NCBI GenBank assembly: GCA_020055645.1
Contig: CM034549.1
Location: 4,526,001-4,590,000 of the forward strand
Source: Tomocerus qinae
Lineage: Eukaryota > Arthropoda > Collembola > Entomobryomorpha > Tomoceridae
Reading direction: 5' to 3'
Length of the DNA stretch: 64,000 bases
Positions within the stretch are counted from its first letter, which is position 1. Each line of letters begins with the position of its first letter. Made by a program: the position numbers and the translations under genes. Below are positions 1 to 11,835 of the stretch, piece by piece. A model generated the notes under the pieces. The model was given only the letters and a program-made list of their open reading frames with translations, was not told where the DNA came from and did no database searches.

Positions 1-3000
1 CTTCCCTCTGAAATTACTGCACTAGTAGTGGTGAGATGTCTACTACAATGTTTCTTCAAGCTAATACGAGATGCACTAAAGGCATGTAGGGATAGGTTAT
101 TTTATCTGAAAACCATTCTTCTCCTGCATATCAAGAGCAGATGAAGGTCTAAAAGGTCTTGATTTTGTCTTGTCATGTCAGCCGTCATCATGAAGTATGT
201 TAAAGGCCTTCCTTCTCCCAGATGCATTAGAGGGACAGATGCAGATGCATTTTCTGTGCACGTGTGTAATTCAAAGTTGAAGTGTGCCTTCTCCTCACTT
301 TACTTTTACTTACCTTACCTAAATGTGTTTTGTGACTCTTAGTTAGTTTATTTAATGTTAACTACCCAAACCGGATTGTTAAACGACTCAACTTAAATAT
401 TCGACAAATACGCGTGCAAAGTATTTAGATGAGGGCATTGAGTATTTGGGCATTAGTTTTCTTTGTAGATTCTAATGTTGTTTTATGATTCTTCTTTCAT
501 CATCGCGTAGAAATTAACTTTCGGCTATCTCTGCCTTCTCCGACGGAAATTGACTCTCAAGAAAGTCAGTTGCACCGAACTGTTTCCGAAATTATACTGC
601 CTATCTCTCTCCTCTCTATGTAAAAGTACGTAGGTATCTGAGTAAAAAGGTTATATATTATTAGAGACTGGGAGCTGAGATGCGATCTTAAAGTTGTTTT
701 AGTTGAGGGGAGAGTTGGCTGGAATGGCATCCGCGTGGCATTGCAATGCATTACCATGGCTAGTTAGTTAAGTTATGTTAGTTACTACAGAATTTAAGTC
801 AAAGCTCAAACCAGTCCATGTCACGCAGTCACCTATCTAGACTTGTCTTACTTTAGTGCACTCTTAATGTCCTTTATACAAAGTTGCTATATCTCCAGTT
901 CCTATATTGTAAACAGTTTGTTAATTTCCTCCTGCTATACTGTAGGTAGAGAAATAGTAATAATATGAGTTAATATTGTTAGCTAATCGTTAGAAATCGT
1001 CGTGTGGTTGTACAGAGTCTGACCTGGGGACATGTGGCTTGGAAATGCTTCTGATTAGATTGTACGTGGACTTTATTCCTTCCTTGCCTGTCTGATTGCT
1101 CTGCTTTGTGTACTTAAGAGGAAGACATAGTCGAGTTGGTTAAACTATTAAGCAAAACGCTGGAGGCTTTCAACGTGCTGGAAGGTCCTCTGTTTTCCTC
1201 GGATTTTGGGCACACGCCAGGTGCTCTTCGGCAGATTTGTTGTCTACTTTCTTGTAGCCAAGTGAAGTGAGGCATAGAAGAGTCGGCCGTGGAAGGGCTG
1301 TTAGTCTCGTTTAGTTCAATGCATTCTCTTGTAATGTAAGTAAATAGTATAGTTATGCGTGTAGTATTACAGAGGAGAGTGTGTGCTGTATTATAATAAT
1401 ATTGGCTCTACTACCACCACTATTAGTAATCTGAAGTACGAACATATATTAGTGCACAGCCATCCCGTCTCAATTTCCTCTCTTCAGGTTTTCTAGTCCC
1501 ATTCGTATTCTTCAGTTATGTTACGTTATGTGATTGTGTATGCCATAATATAATGTAATGGGTAAAGTACATAGAGGAATTGTGTGTAGACATAGAGACT
1601 ACTATACTACACATGCCTTATATAAGTAGGCAGGCAGAGTAGAGTGAGGAAAAGAAGTAACTAATGTTATGCCCTGCTCTTTACTTTATACTACGTGAAA
1701 TGTGAGTGAGTAGAGAGAATTGAATGCCACGTGCTTAGACTTCTCCCCCTCCTTTCTTATTTTCCGTCTTGATTCTTTTCTTTTTGATCCCATGGGCTCA
1801 GCTGGGCTTATGTGTTCTATGATGAGACAGTACAAGACGAGTGTCTTCTCCTGGATGGCTACAGATGAGCGAGGGTGGGTTTTCTGATGTTGTGGTCGTG
1901 TATGTCCTTCGTCATATTAAACATTTCATTGTACGCTATAACGACCAGGGATATTAGTATGAGGAAACTGAACCGGAGATCTAGTACGTAGTAGTGTTAT
2001 GCGTAAAATAAATAGGTAATGGCAAGTGATGTGTGTTTGTGAGGGTGGGTTGATCTGGAGTGAGTGTGACACAGGATACATGCAGGAGAGATGTATCTTA
2101 ATAATACAGGAAAACAGAGGACAAAGAAGACAGGAAGAAACTTTTATGTTATTCAATACTTTACATCCACATCCACTCACAATCAGCTCACATCATATCA
2201 CACTTCGCACATATCGTACTCAGCCCATCACACACTCACTACTATCCTTCATCATAACAACTACCTCTCTCTCTCCTGTCAAACTCAGTCTCAGACAAAA
2301 ATTATTACATACATGTGTACATACACACCAGACAGACAGACTGCCCTGAAAAAACTAAATGTGTTTGTCTACTTATTACTCTATACTACTATCTCCCACA
2401 CCCAGCTTTTCAGTTTCTCTTTCTTTCTGTTTATTATCATGTAAACTAGGATTGAACACGTAGTAGAGATAGGCTAGGTTAGGGAAGAATAAGCACGAAT
2501 CCTCGAATGAGGTGATTACCAGTTTTTCTCAAAGGCCACCTGATACTGATCCTTAACGCACCAGAACAAAATACTGGAAAATAATAGATTTCCATGGTAG
2601 ACATACAGTAAAGGGCTCGTGAATCGGGAGCTTTATGATCTTCCTTTCAATGAGGTTGTTAGAAGCTTTGGTATAGGAAACGCCAGGTGAACTACCTATT
2701 TTATTTTCTGATTTTACAAGGGGTTATTTACAGGTACAAAATGAAGTACAAAAATTATTTTTACCGACAATTTCAGTAAACTTCAGAGAAGAGATAATTT
2801 ATTGACTAAGCTACATAACTTTTGTGAACAAGGTTCTCAAATTTAGTCATTTTCATTAGGATAACCTCACAACATTGAGAATTAAATGGTAAACGTGCAC
2901 AACACAGCGATTTACTAAATATTTTATGCAATTTCCAATCTGCGGAAGGATATTATACTAATTGTTTGAATATTATTAGATGCAATTTCCTGAGCTAGGG

Positions 3001-6000
3001 ATACAAACAAAATTAAAACCCCAAGGAAGGTAAACAATAACTCAGCCGAGTCGGGTAACCTTGTCCGACACTTTAATTTACTTTGGGTTGTTTTGTAGCT
3101 GGGAGGCAAACAAACGTCCAGCTCAACTTATTATTATCTTTTCCTCGGTTCGGTTCGGGTGAGGTGGGTTGGATACGGTGAGGGTTTTATGGTATATATT
3201 TGTGTACATTGGACTTGGTTGCATTTAATAGCAGTGAATGTAGGGAGAGTCGGAGGTGCAAGGAAAATGCTGCTGTTTGCTTAGAGGGTTGCATTGCGAT
3301 GCATTTATTGCAGGTGGGTGTTAAGTTCAAGTCGAACTACACTAGAGTTGAGAATGCGAACAAAGTGTAATAAGAATCTATTTATTATTCTGTCTCTATC
3401 TCCACCAGAAAGCTATGCAATGTGGGAAGAACCTGAAACTGTATATCTACAATGGCAATTTGGTATATTACTAGAGCGGCTATTATGCTGTTATTATAAT
3501 GTAATATGCTATGTCTGTATCTTTCTAGCCGTCAGCTATTGACATTGTGCACAGTTTAACTTAGCACAAGAAGTTTTATTATCCACAAGCCTTTACTATT
3601 ATGCCACACTGCATAATAGAAACTCCTTCAAGTTTAAACGTAACCGAGTGCCTAAGGATATTTACTTTGTTACATTTACTTACATTACTATTTACGTAGT
3701 AGGCAGAGGCAGTAAGCAATTGGAACGTTTGCATTTATCTAGACACTGGCAGACAGGTATTTTCTATAGTAATGGATGAGTTTATTTCTTGATTTATTAC
3801 TCTCTAACATAATATGACTAACAAGTGCGTCTATTTAAGTGTTATCTTGTCAGCACACAAAGGAATTTCCAGAATACCTTCACCTTGAGAGTGTACTTTG
3901 TCCTAATTGCTACGTTTTTCATGCAAATACTTCCACTTGGTGAGAAACTACGTACATCGCAGCTATAATTTTATATTATGGCATGCTTAGTTTGGTGCAA
4001 TTATTTTGGATGAATTTTAGTACCAAGTGCAAGCGGTTTTATTTGATGAAAGATATTAGATACAGTTATTGTTGAGCCAAGAAAAGATCTATCTTGGTAT
4101 ATTAAATTGTATATTATCAATGTCAATAAAAGTGTGGCTTGAAGAACTCAAGGTACAACAAAGAACAACACATGACAAGTAAATTGGCATTCGGTGGCGT
4201 AGCAAACTATAGGAGGGCAATGCCGAGGTACTGGTTTCGAAAATAACTGGAGTAAAGAGAAGAAAAGCGATTTATTATGATTGAGTAGTTTGGTTTGTCG
4301 TTTGCTGTGGTATAGCTCCTGCATTTCGTACTCAAATACATATTGGTATATTTTGTGCTTATTCCATGCAAAGATATGTCTAGTAGAGCGAGTGCACTTG
4401 GCAAACTATTGTGTGGTGGACGTGTAGAGATAGGCACCTAAATCAGGAGATGTACAATAATTTTGTTCGCTAGACTGCAGAAATGTATGTACGTCTGCGT
4501 TTGGTATATGAAATTATTTATGAATCAAGGGAAACCCCCAGCAGAAATAATTGATGACGGGGCGGCAGTTTATTTGTAGAAGCGAGAGAGAGAAATATCA
4601 ACTCATACTTCACATGCAAGACATTATTATATTCGCCTTTATTGGAGCATTTATTCATTTTACGACACGAATTATGTCAATTTTGCGTGTCATTTTTTAT
4701 TGCATTGACAGTGCATTGTGTTATTATTCTTTGTGTGCACATTCACCACTTAGATATCTCTGCATAGATTCTAAAATGCCAACAAAACGCTACAGTACTA
4801 ATATTATGCAATAAAATATCCTTTATTGTCCTTTTTTAACCTTCAGACGACAATCATTAGCTCATTTCATTTTCTTATTCTTGTCTTACACCCTATATCA
4901 CAATCTTAAAACCCTGCCTTATTTTATGGGATATAGCAATGGGACATGAAATTACAGATACAAATATAATCGCTCCATTTAATTGATACCGCAACTGTGC
5001 ATGTAAATTGTAATGGGATACGATATATACAATTTTGACCTATTCTATATTTTCATTCTGATTGTGATATAGATATTAAACAATTAGCTTTTGATTGGGA
5101 AATAAAAGAGACGTTTTGAATCGTAATGGATCGAGTTACTAATGATAATGGCATTGGCCATTTGCCTGAGTTACGATCGCGACTTGGGTCACTAATAATT
5201 GTTAATAAGTGTAATATTACCGTCATCTTATTCATTACGCACAGACATGAATCCCTATTCTGTACTGTACAAGTTGAGTGGATTGACTTCATGAATGTTA
5301 AGTCTTGATGTGCTTTTTATTTTTTATAGACTCATTCACTCAAGACAGATAAGATGTAACGATACAGATAAGAAATGCGTTTGTCTATTCAAATTGTGAG
5401 TACAACCCAGATACGTAAGTACTGGGATGGTGGCATTAGGTTGCGAACTCTACGTATGGTATTCACATAAATATTATAGGGAAGCTCTACTGTAAACAAA
5501 GGCTAGGACAGACAAAGATCGACAGAAAGTAGACAATAAACATCATATACAATGACAATTTAAATTGTTTTGTTCACAGATTTTAAGAAAGTAATGTCTT
5601 TTAGACTCGTGCAGAATATAAAATTCTAAGAAGGTTCATATACGTCTTGTGAAAAGTATTTATGATAGATTGAAAGTTGAAAGATCTTTTCTGCTATTGT
5701 TAAACGTTTATTAATGCCATACTCATGCATGCCTTATTTGCATTATAAACGCTATAACTATTATAGTATCTTGTTTCAACGTGATAATAATAAATCTATT
5801 TTGAATGCAGCTGTTTAATCCCTGTAAAACGTCATCTATTACCTCCTTGTTTTTAGTAAACAAAAATATTACAAGCAAATTACATGCATAATTAATTATC
5901 AAAGCGTTCAAAACATCTAAACGAACACCATTACTTTTTTTCCGTCTACCTATGACTATAATCAATATAGCATTTGTATAGATATATTTGGAATCGAACT

Positions 6001-6305
6001 ATATGAAATCCACACTTGAATGTGTAGTAGGAATTTGAAATTCGCATAAAGAAAGCTAATATTAGTTTAGAAGAGTGACAGAAACAGGCTTGAATGTAAC
6101 ATTCGAATTTGAAATGCGAAGCATATAGAAGTTACGATTAGTAGTAGGAGTTTAATAATAAGTACGCAAGTCTCCCTGTTGTATAATAGTAGTAATGCTT
6201 AATAATGCGGCCCAGTAAAGCTGTGATGGATGTTCTTCATGGAAGTTTTACGTTTTTTAAGGAGGGGTGCCACGTGCTCTTTATTCCTTCCTTGTGAATT
6301 GGAAC
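1..6305. other. Non-coding upstream DNA, no gene recognised
   Basis: AT-rich sequence with only short open frames on both strands. The longest, around 2026-2444, lies in a CA/TC-rich low-complexity stretch where stop codons are naturally rare and two frames are open together. Nothing resembles a known domain and no splice-linked coding exons were seen. An undetected 5' UTR exon of the downstream gene cannot be excluded. Confidence 0.6.
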
Positions 6306-6314
6306 GGATGGATG
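6306..6314. repeat. Left target-site duplication of the MITE
   Basis: The 9-mer GGATGGATG lies immediately before the left inverted terminal repeat. It recurs exactly at 6788-6796, immediately after the right one. This is what transposon insertion leaves behind. Confidence 0.7.
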
Positions 6315-6541
6315 CAAGATTCGTCTAAACAGGTTAGTTGGTGCGGGAGTTGGCAAATTAAAAGTTCACTTTTTTCACCTCCATATTCACCCAAGGAAAA
6401 TAGAATATAATATACTGAGAAGGAATGGTGTATTATTCGATTTATTGGGGGTTCGGAACAATTGAAAATATGTGGAAAATTTACATGACTACAGCCGATC
6501 CCTAATTCCCCCCACTTGGGGATCTCTATGTAAATAAGCCT

Positions 6542-6563
6542 TCGCCAATGACGTCATTGGCGA
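6542..6563. repeat. 22-bp perfect palindrome with a CRE core, at the MITE centre
   Basis: Perfect two-fold symmetric sequence; its inner 20 bases are CGCCAATGACGTCATTGGCG. It contains TGACGTCA, the full CRE/ATF consensus, and CCAAT in both orientations. The symmetry point (6552/6553) almost coincides with the midpoint of the 473-bp element (6551). It may be a structural feature of the element rather than a regulatory site. Confidence 0.75.
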
Positions 6564-6684
6564 GCTTTTCCCACCCACTTTTCATTTTTTAATTTCCCCA
6601 TAGGGATGTGCCGCGGGTTGATATTCACCTGCCTGTAATCACCATGGTAGTTAGCAATGGCAGTCCTTTATCCTATCCAAGCAG

Positions 6685-6714
6685 TGGAGGACAAATTATA
6701 GGATTTGTCCTCCA
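6685..6714. repeat. 12-bp inverted repeat with 6-nt loop inside the MITE
   Basis: Arms TGGAGGACAAAT and ATTTGTCCTCCA pair perfectly around a 6-base loop, just inside the right terminal repeat. It could form a stable hairpin in DNA or RNA. Confidence 0.75.
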
Positions 6715-6787
6715 GAAGTGACAAAAGTGAATTTTTAATTTGTCAACTACCGGACCGACTAACCTGTTACCATATAGACGAATCTTG

Positions 6788-6796
6788 GGATGGATG
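6788..6796. repeat. Right target-site duplication of the MITE
   Basis: Exact copy of the 9-mer GGATGGATG found at 6306-6314, directly abutting the end of the right terminal repeat. Confidence 0.7.
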
Positions 6797-9700
6797 TAAT
6801 GGCAATGATTATGTAGGGTTTTTATACTATGAGTCCAGAATTTAGTTCAGATCTACCCTCCTACTTATGCACCAGGCTTGTTATATCTTCAGCATTCTCC
6901 ACTCACTCGGGGTTTTGTACTCCACGATTCCGTTTTAATAATATATCCGAAGGAAAACTACTTCCATTGAATTGCACATCCCAGACAAGGGCCATGCATG
7001 TCAAGACTGCACACAGACGAACGAACTGATTCTCTCCTAGGCGAACTTTTAGCTTTACAGTAGTTATTACAAACATCACGTCAACAAAGCAAGTAACCTA
7101 ACATAGCCATAGTAGTAGTTACTATACACGCATTTACTTCTGTGCCATACTTACCTACCAACTAAGGGTGTAACCCAAGAAATGAATTTATATCAATAGA
7201 ATTGTTCAATATGAAAAGGTCTGTTTTCTGGTATAGAGACGTTCCTAATCTAATAATATTGAATGACATGTGGCCATATGGAGGATTTTTTTGGGTTGTG
7301 TGCGCCCAAGTATACCTTGGTACATGCAGATGAACAAATATGCATCTAGCCAATGCCCAGGAGAGAAACATGTGAACTTGAGCTTTTAGGCCTGAACTGC
7401 AAATGTGCACCCTAAGCTCCATATGGCGATCCAAGTTATTCTAACTCTAAGCTACTATTGCTACTCCTTTCTTGTAAGGAAAAAACAAAACCGGAAAAGA
7501 ATCTCACACGTTTAACTCGTTTAAGTAATGTAAGTCTACTGATACAGAGCTTTAGACAGGTCGTATAAAATACAAATTATAATGTGTCTAAATACTTGGA
7601 TTGAACAGACACTTTGGAGTCAGATTTATTTTAAGACATTTTTCTACACTTTTAATGGAAAGTGTTAAGGGACTAGATTAATGAAGATGGCACTGATAAA
7701 GGATAGAGAAAAAGTAGGAATTGAGTAGTTCCGACAAGTAGCTGAGCCACTCTTTATAATGCCAGCGTGTGAAATGAAAAGCTGGATTGAAAAATTGCGG
7801 AAGACACGAGTTATTTTAAGCAACACGTTCTCCCTCAGTGTTCAAGCGAGCCATTTGTCTGCACTTCACCTTCTCTGCATTCTCGACTACTTTTATTGCT
7901 GGAAATCTGGTATGGCTGGATGTTGTTGTAAATTGTAGACAAGTGCGATGACTCTGCTTATATCATACTCAAGTCACTAACTACTACATGCTTATAAATA
8001 TTATCTACTGAAGGTACTTGATTTAAACTCGTTCTGATTGAATGTCAGATAAGGCGAATTAATAGGTAAGCCTCATCGACCATATAATTTGATTCATTCT
8101 AGAAATACAGGAGGAATAGATCAGAGTTTAGTTTTTCTACTCCCCTTAGTCAATAGGTTTCTCGTGCCAAAATCCTAGTCGTTCTCCTGAGAAAAGATAA
8201 GAATCCAATGGGGACTCGTAATTCATGATTTCTTGACAGAAGAAATTCATATAATTTCACCTAGGTAGGTGCATTTGCATACTGACATCATTCATAATAA
8301 CAGTTTGTTTCTTCTGTTGTGTACTTTGTTTTTTGGTAAATGGAATATTTGTGTTTTGTGATATGTATAATATCCTACAACGATCTTAATTTATCAGGGG
8401 AATTTATTTTATTCGTTAAACTAAATACAAAAGTCGCTACATGCGTGGATCTGGACAAAATGGCTGTTTGCATTTAGTAGAGTATTAATGCATAGTTGTG
8501 TACGGAGAGGGTGAATGAGTTAAGGAAGAGTATCTACATAATATAACATGTGTGAGTTGAATGTGTCTTGTGAATATAGTTGACAGAGTAAATCCATAAG
8601 AACTGGATCGAGGAGAGGATTGAATAAATGCACAGATGTACACAGACATTACATATCTGAGCGAAGCCACGCAGACCAAGCCGGGGCAGAGGATAAAGAT
8701 GAAATAGATGCATAAATTCATGAGTCAGGGGTCTGCTTTTTCTAACACAGACTGACTCTCTGTTACTAGTAGAGGTAGCTAGTATTTAACTAACAGTTCG
8801 TACGCATTGAATCTTTCTAGACTGTGATACGTGTATTTACGCACATTAAATGTGTGCGTATGTATATGTAGCAAGTAGTGGAGTGTGTATTTTTTCGGAA
8901 GAAGGGTCGAGTCGATCGTAACTGCAAGTAGATGTTGTGTGTATGTTATGAGAGGGTCTTTCATCTTCCATCTTCGTCCATCCAATCCATTCTATTATGA
9001 CTGTACAATAGTTACGTTTGTACTTTCAGTGCTACTTAGAACACAATGCTCAATCCAGGCATGGAAAATTTGCCACTCTTCCTTCCTCCCCTCAAGTAAC
9101 TAGAAACTGTCCTCTGACCTATTTTGTATTCAAAAATTAATTTCTCTCAAATTCTTCAGTAGTCATAACCTATTTTTGTTAATGATGGCATTTAAAATTA
9201 TAAATAAGAAATAATAATGATTTCACTAATTAAATAGAAATAATTTCAAACTGTTTAAAATGTTATTTATAAGCACAAATATGGTACTTCAAAAATGTTA
9301 AGGTTTTAAATATAAATTGATTAAAACCGATGTTTAAGTTTTGCATTTTTCAATTTCGTTTCCAATATCTCAACGTCTTCTTAGATATCAGGACGTGGAA
9401 GATTTTCCATGACCAGTTTACTAACGTAGGAAATGCCATGCCTTCCCTTCGTTCTCCGTAGTAAGGATTATTTAGAGATAGAGATACACTGAATACTAAA
9501 TGGTGGTTTCATTTCCATTCCCCCGTACACACATTGAGTAGAACAGACTTAGGTCTGACTCTTTTGGAAAAGAATAGGTTGGTTGACTGGATAGATGTGA
9601 TTGGATTCAATATCCATTGCTGTGTGTATGTGATGTAGGACGGAGTATTTAGCTGTGGTGTTAGGCAATGGTATGCCAGAGGCCTGCATGTCCTGACTAA

Positions 9701-11415
9701 CCTTATGCATAGAGAGACACAGGGGTCCCTTCCATGCTTGCCTTCCTTCGAATCCTAATCGTGGGCTCGGGCCCATTTTCCAGCTGTCCTTCATCTCCAA
9801 TCCATCCATTCCTTTTTCTGAAGTGGGCTTTGCCGGACGAGTCAGACTCCACACCAACTTTACATGCATTTCTACTTACAATAGGGTTGTAAGCCGCATC
9901 CTCGTGTACCTAGCCACATTCACATAGTAAATAACAAGCAAATAGTAACACATCGCTCTTTTAAGAAGTTCTTCTTGGAACAGTGTACTAATCTGTCTCG
10001 AGACAGAGTCCAGCTAAGAACTAACCAGCATTTGTTCTCTCCTCCTTCGTTTGTTCATTGTTCCCAGGATAAAATTACATCCTGATTAGGCTAAACTTTT
10101 AACCAAAGCACAAATAAGGACATAAGTTTACTACTGTTTAGGAAGAAATCGTTTAATTTTATACTGATTAGCAGTAAAACTACAAGCTCTTACTTATCTG
10201 AGTAATTCGTTGTTCTTCTGAAGTTTACCTAGTTGGGTTCTTTATGACCATTTAAGACTACTGCTTTGCTACTTGTTTGAGTTTTCCTGTTTTACGGATT
10301 AAGTAATTGTTGATGGTGGATCAACTTCTTCTGGATAACTTTTTTTGGGTCGAGTTGGGTTGAAATCCTGAAATAACAACTTTGCTAATACCTAGGTCAA
10401 GAGAAGAGTTGTTAGTGGGAAAGGAATTACTTACTTAACTACCTGAGAAGTGTTTGCGGTCTCGTTTGGGAGAAAAGGGAGAAAAACTTGTGAAAAATAA
10501 TTGATTTTTGATTTGATTGGAGTTGACGAGCTGGTTGTGTCTTATGCTATGTGTGTTATGGTGGAAACGTGTCTTGCACTTTTAAGAGCAAAACTTGAGA
10601 TGTAAGTACTTTGCTCTACGTGAACCTGAGGAAAAGTTGTCGGGATCTGAGTGAGGGATTGAAAGAAAAGTTGAAGTTGTCTTGTCTTGATTTCAATTGT
10701 TGTTGGGTAGCAGATTCAATTGAATTGCAGTAAATTGCCATGACGTACTGAATGATCATCTTCGCGTATTTACTATCTGTTGAAGAAGTATTCCGAGATG
10801 AGGAAATTCCGTATCTGCATTCATTCTATGTATACACTGGGATAATAAAAAAGACAGTATTAAATAACAGAGTAGACAGACTATAACTCTTATAGATACG
10901 TGGCATACCTGCAGTGTGTAAATGACACAAGTACATGAACAGAGCACAGCAACAGAGAAGTACCTCTTGTACTATTTTATTTACTCCTCGACTGAGAATT
11001 AGAGAACGTGTATTGGAATTACATAAAGGGAGATAATAAAGAAAACAAAGCTACCAAACCACCTGCATACCTATTTGGTAGCTGCTAATACCAGAATTGC
11101 ATGTAATGACTCTGGTGTGGCGTACCAACTTATGTACAGTACATACTTAGATAATCTCTGCGTGTATCTATCTATCTCCCTGAGCTAAAGAAGTATGTGC
11201 ATACCTCGCTGTAACTCTGTACTCCAATGTGATTGTCCCTCGTCTCTTTGGCATTGTCTTGTCTATAGAGTTTCTATAATCTCCACACTTGTCTATGTAC
11301 TGATTCTTTGAGCGCAGTGTTAAGTATTAGGAATACAGTATTAGTTAGTGGGAGTTTTTACAACTTGGGGTGGAGTGGAGTGGAAGTGCAGAGAAAAACT
11401 CGAAACACACGAGTC
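6797..11415. other. Non-coding DNA and presumed promoter/5' UTR side of the MRL gene
   Basis: No recognisable gene. Short open frames on both strands (for example minus strand 9549-9869) show no known domain or splice-linked partners. The last few hundred bases before 11422 should contain the transcription start of the long isoform. I see no convincing TATA box or initiator by eye and do not place a start site. A small inverted repeat (GCCATATGGAG at 7273-7283, CTCCATATGGC at 7417-7427) is the only other structure noted. Confidence 0.5.
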
Positions 11416-11421
11416 TAGAAA

Positions 11422-11835
11422 ATGAGTTTACGTTTTGATCGAAAGGGCTCCTCATCAAGAGTCCGCAGTAGTTTCAGTTGCAAGAGTCGTACAGAGCGGG
11501 AGCGTGAACTCATGGATCAACAACAGTACTACATGAGTTGGTCTTACCGACAGTGTCAGTTTGCGTGTGATTACCTTAATTTGATGGAGCCACCGAATTC
11601 GGTCGCAGCTCCAGGAGGCACCCCTGGCTCGCTCCATCCAAAAGCCAGCACCATGTCGCTTGGCAAACGCAAGCCTCTACCGCCACCTAGAAATTCGACA
11701 ACCTCCCTTGTGTCCACTGTGTCTTCCGGTGTCTCCTCCTTGTCCTCTTGTAGTAGTCGCAGCAGCGTCAGCTCCGCCTCCGAAAGCAATTATGCCGATT
11801 TGATTGACATCGGATTTCCCTTTCCACCTCACGGG
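11422..11835 (+). CDS. pico: MRL gene coding exon 1 (long-isoform N-terminus)
   Basis: Encodes residues 1-138, starting MSLRFDRKGSSSRV. The ATG has A at -3 and is preceded by an in-frame TAG at 11416-11418, so no longer N-terminus is possible on this exon. The exon ends exactly on a codon at the strong donor GTAAGT (11836), phase 0, matching exon 2. Visible features: an SH3-type PLPPPR motif (~85-90), a Ser-rich tract (~92-122), and FPFPP (132-136), which fits the relaxed Ena/VASP EVH1 ligand pattern FPx(hydrophobic)P. N-termini of this family are poorly conserved, so assignment rests on frame, phase, start context and composition. The open frame runs on 35 codons into the intron before a stop; that extension is read-through, not coding. 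Confidence 0.8.

Larger units (their letters stand above)
6315..6787. mobile_element. Foldback MITE with ~56-61 bp terminal inverted repeats
   Basis: The left end (6315-6370) and the reverse complement of the right end (6727-6787) align over their whole length. Both begin CAAGATTCGTCTA, continue through CAGGTTAGT, and end in CAAATTAAAA followed by TTCAC, with one short gap and a few substitutions. The element is 473 bp, has no coding capacity, and is flanked by a perfect 9-bp direct repeat. Long terminal repeats with a 9-bp target duplication fit a Mutator-like (MULE) non-autonomous element; other families with 8-9 bp duplications such as hAT or Merlin are possible. The good preservation of ends and duplication suggests a fairly recent insertion. 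Confidence 0.8.

Noticed and set aside
2026..2444. Overlapping open frames of 107 and 117 codons on the plus strand
   Set aside because: They lie in a CA/TC-rich low-complexity stretch where several frames are open at once; the products are simple Ser/Thr/His-rich strings with no domain.
9549..9869. 106-codon minus-strand open frame
   Set aside because: Slightly GC-richer than its surroundings but matches nothing known and lacks splice or promoter context.
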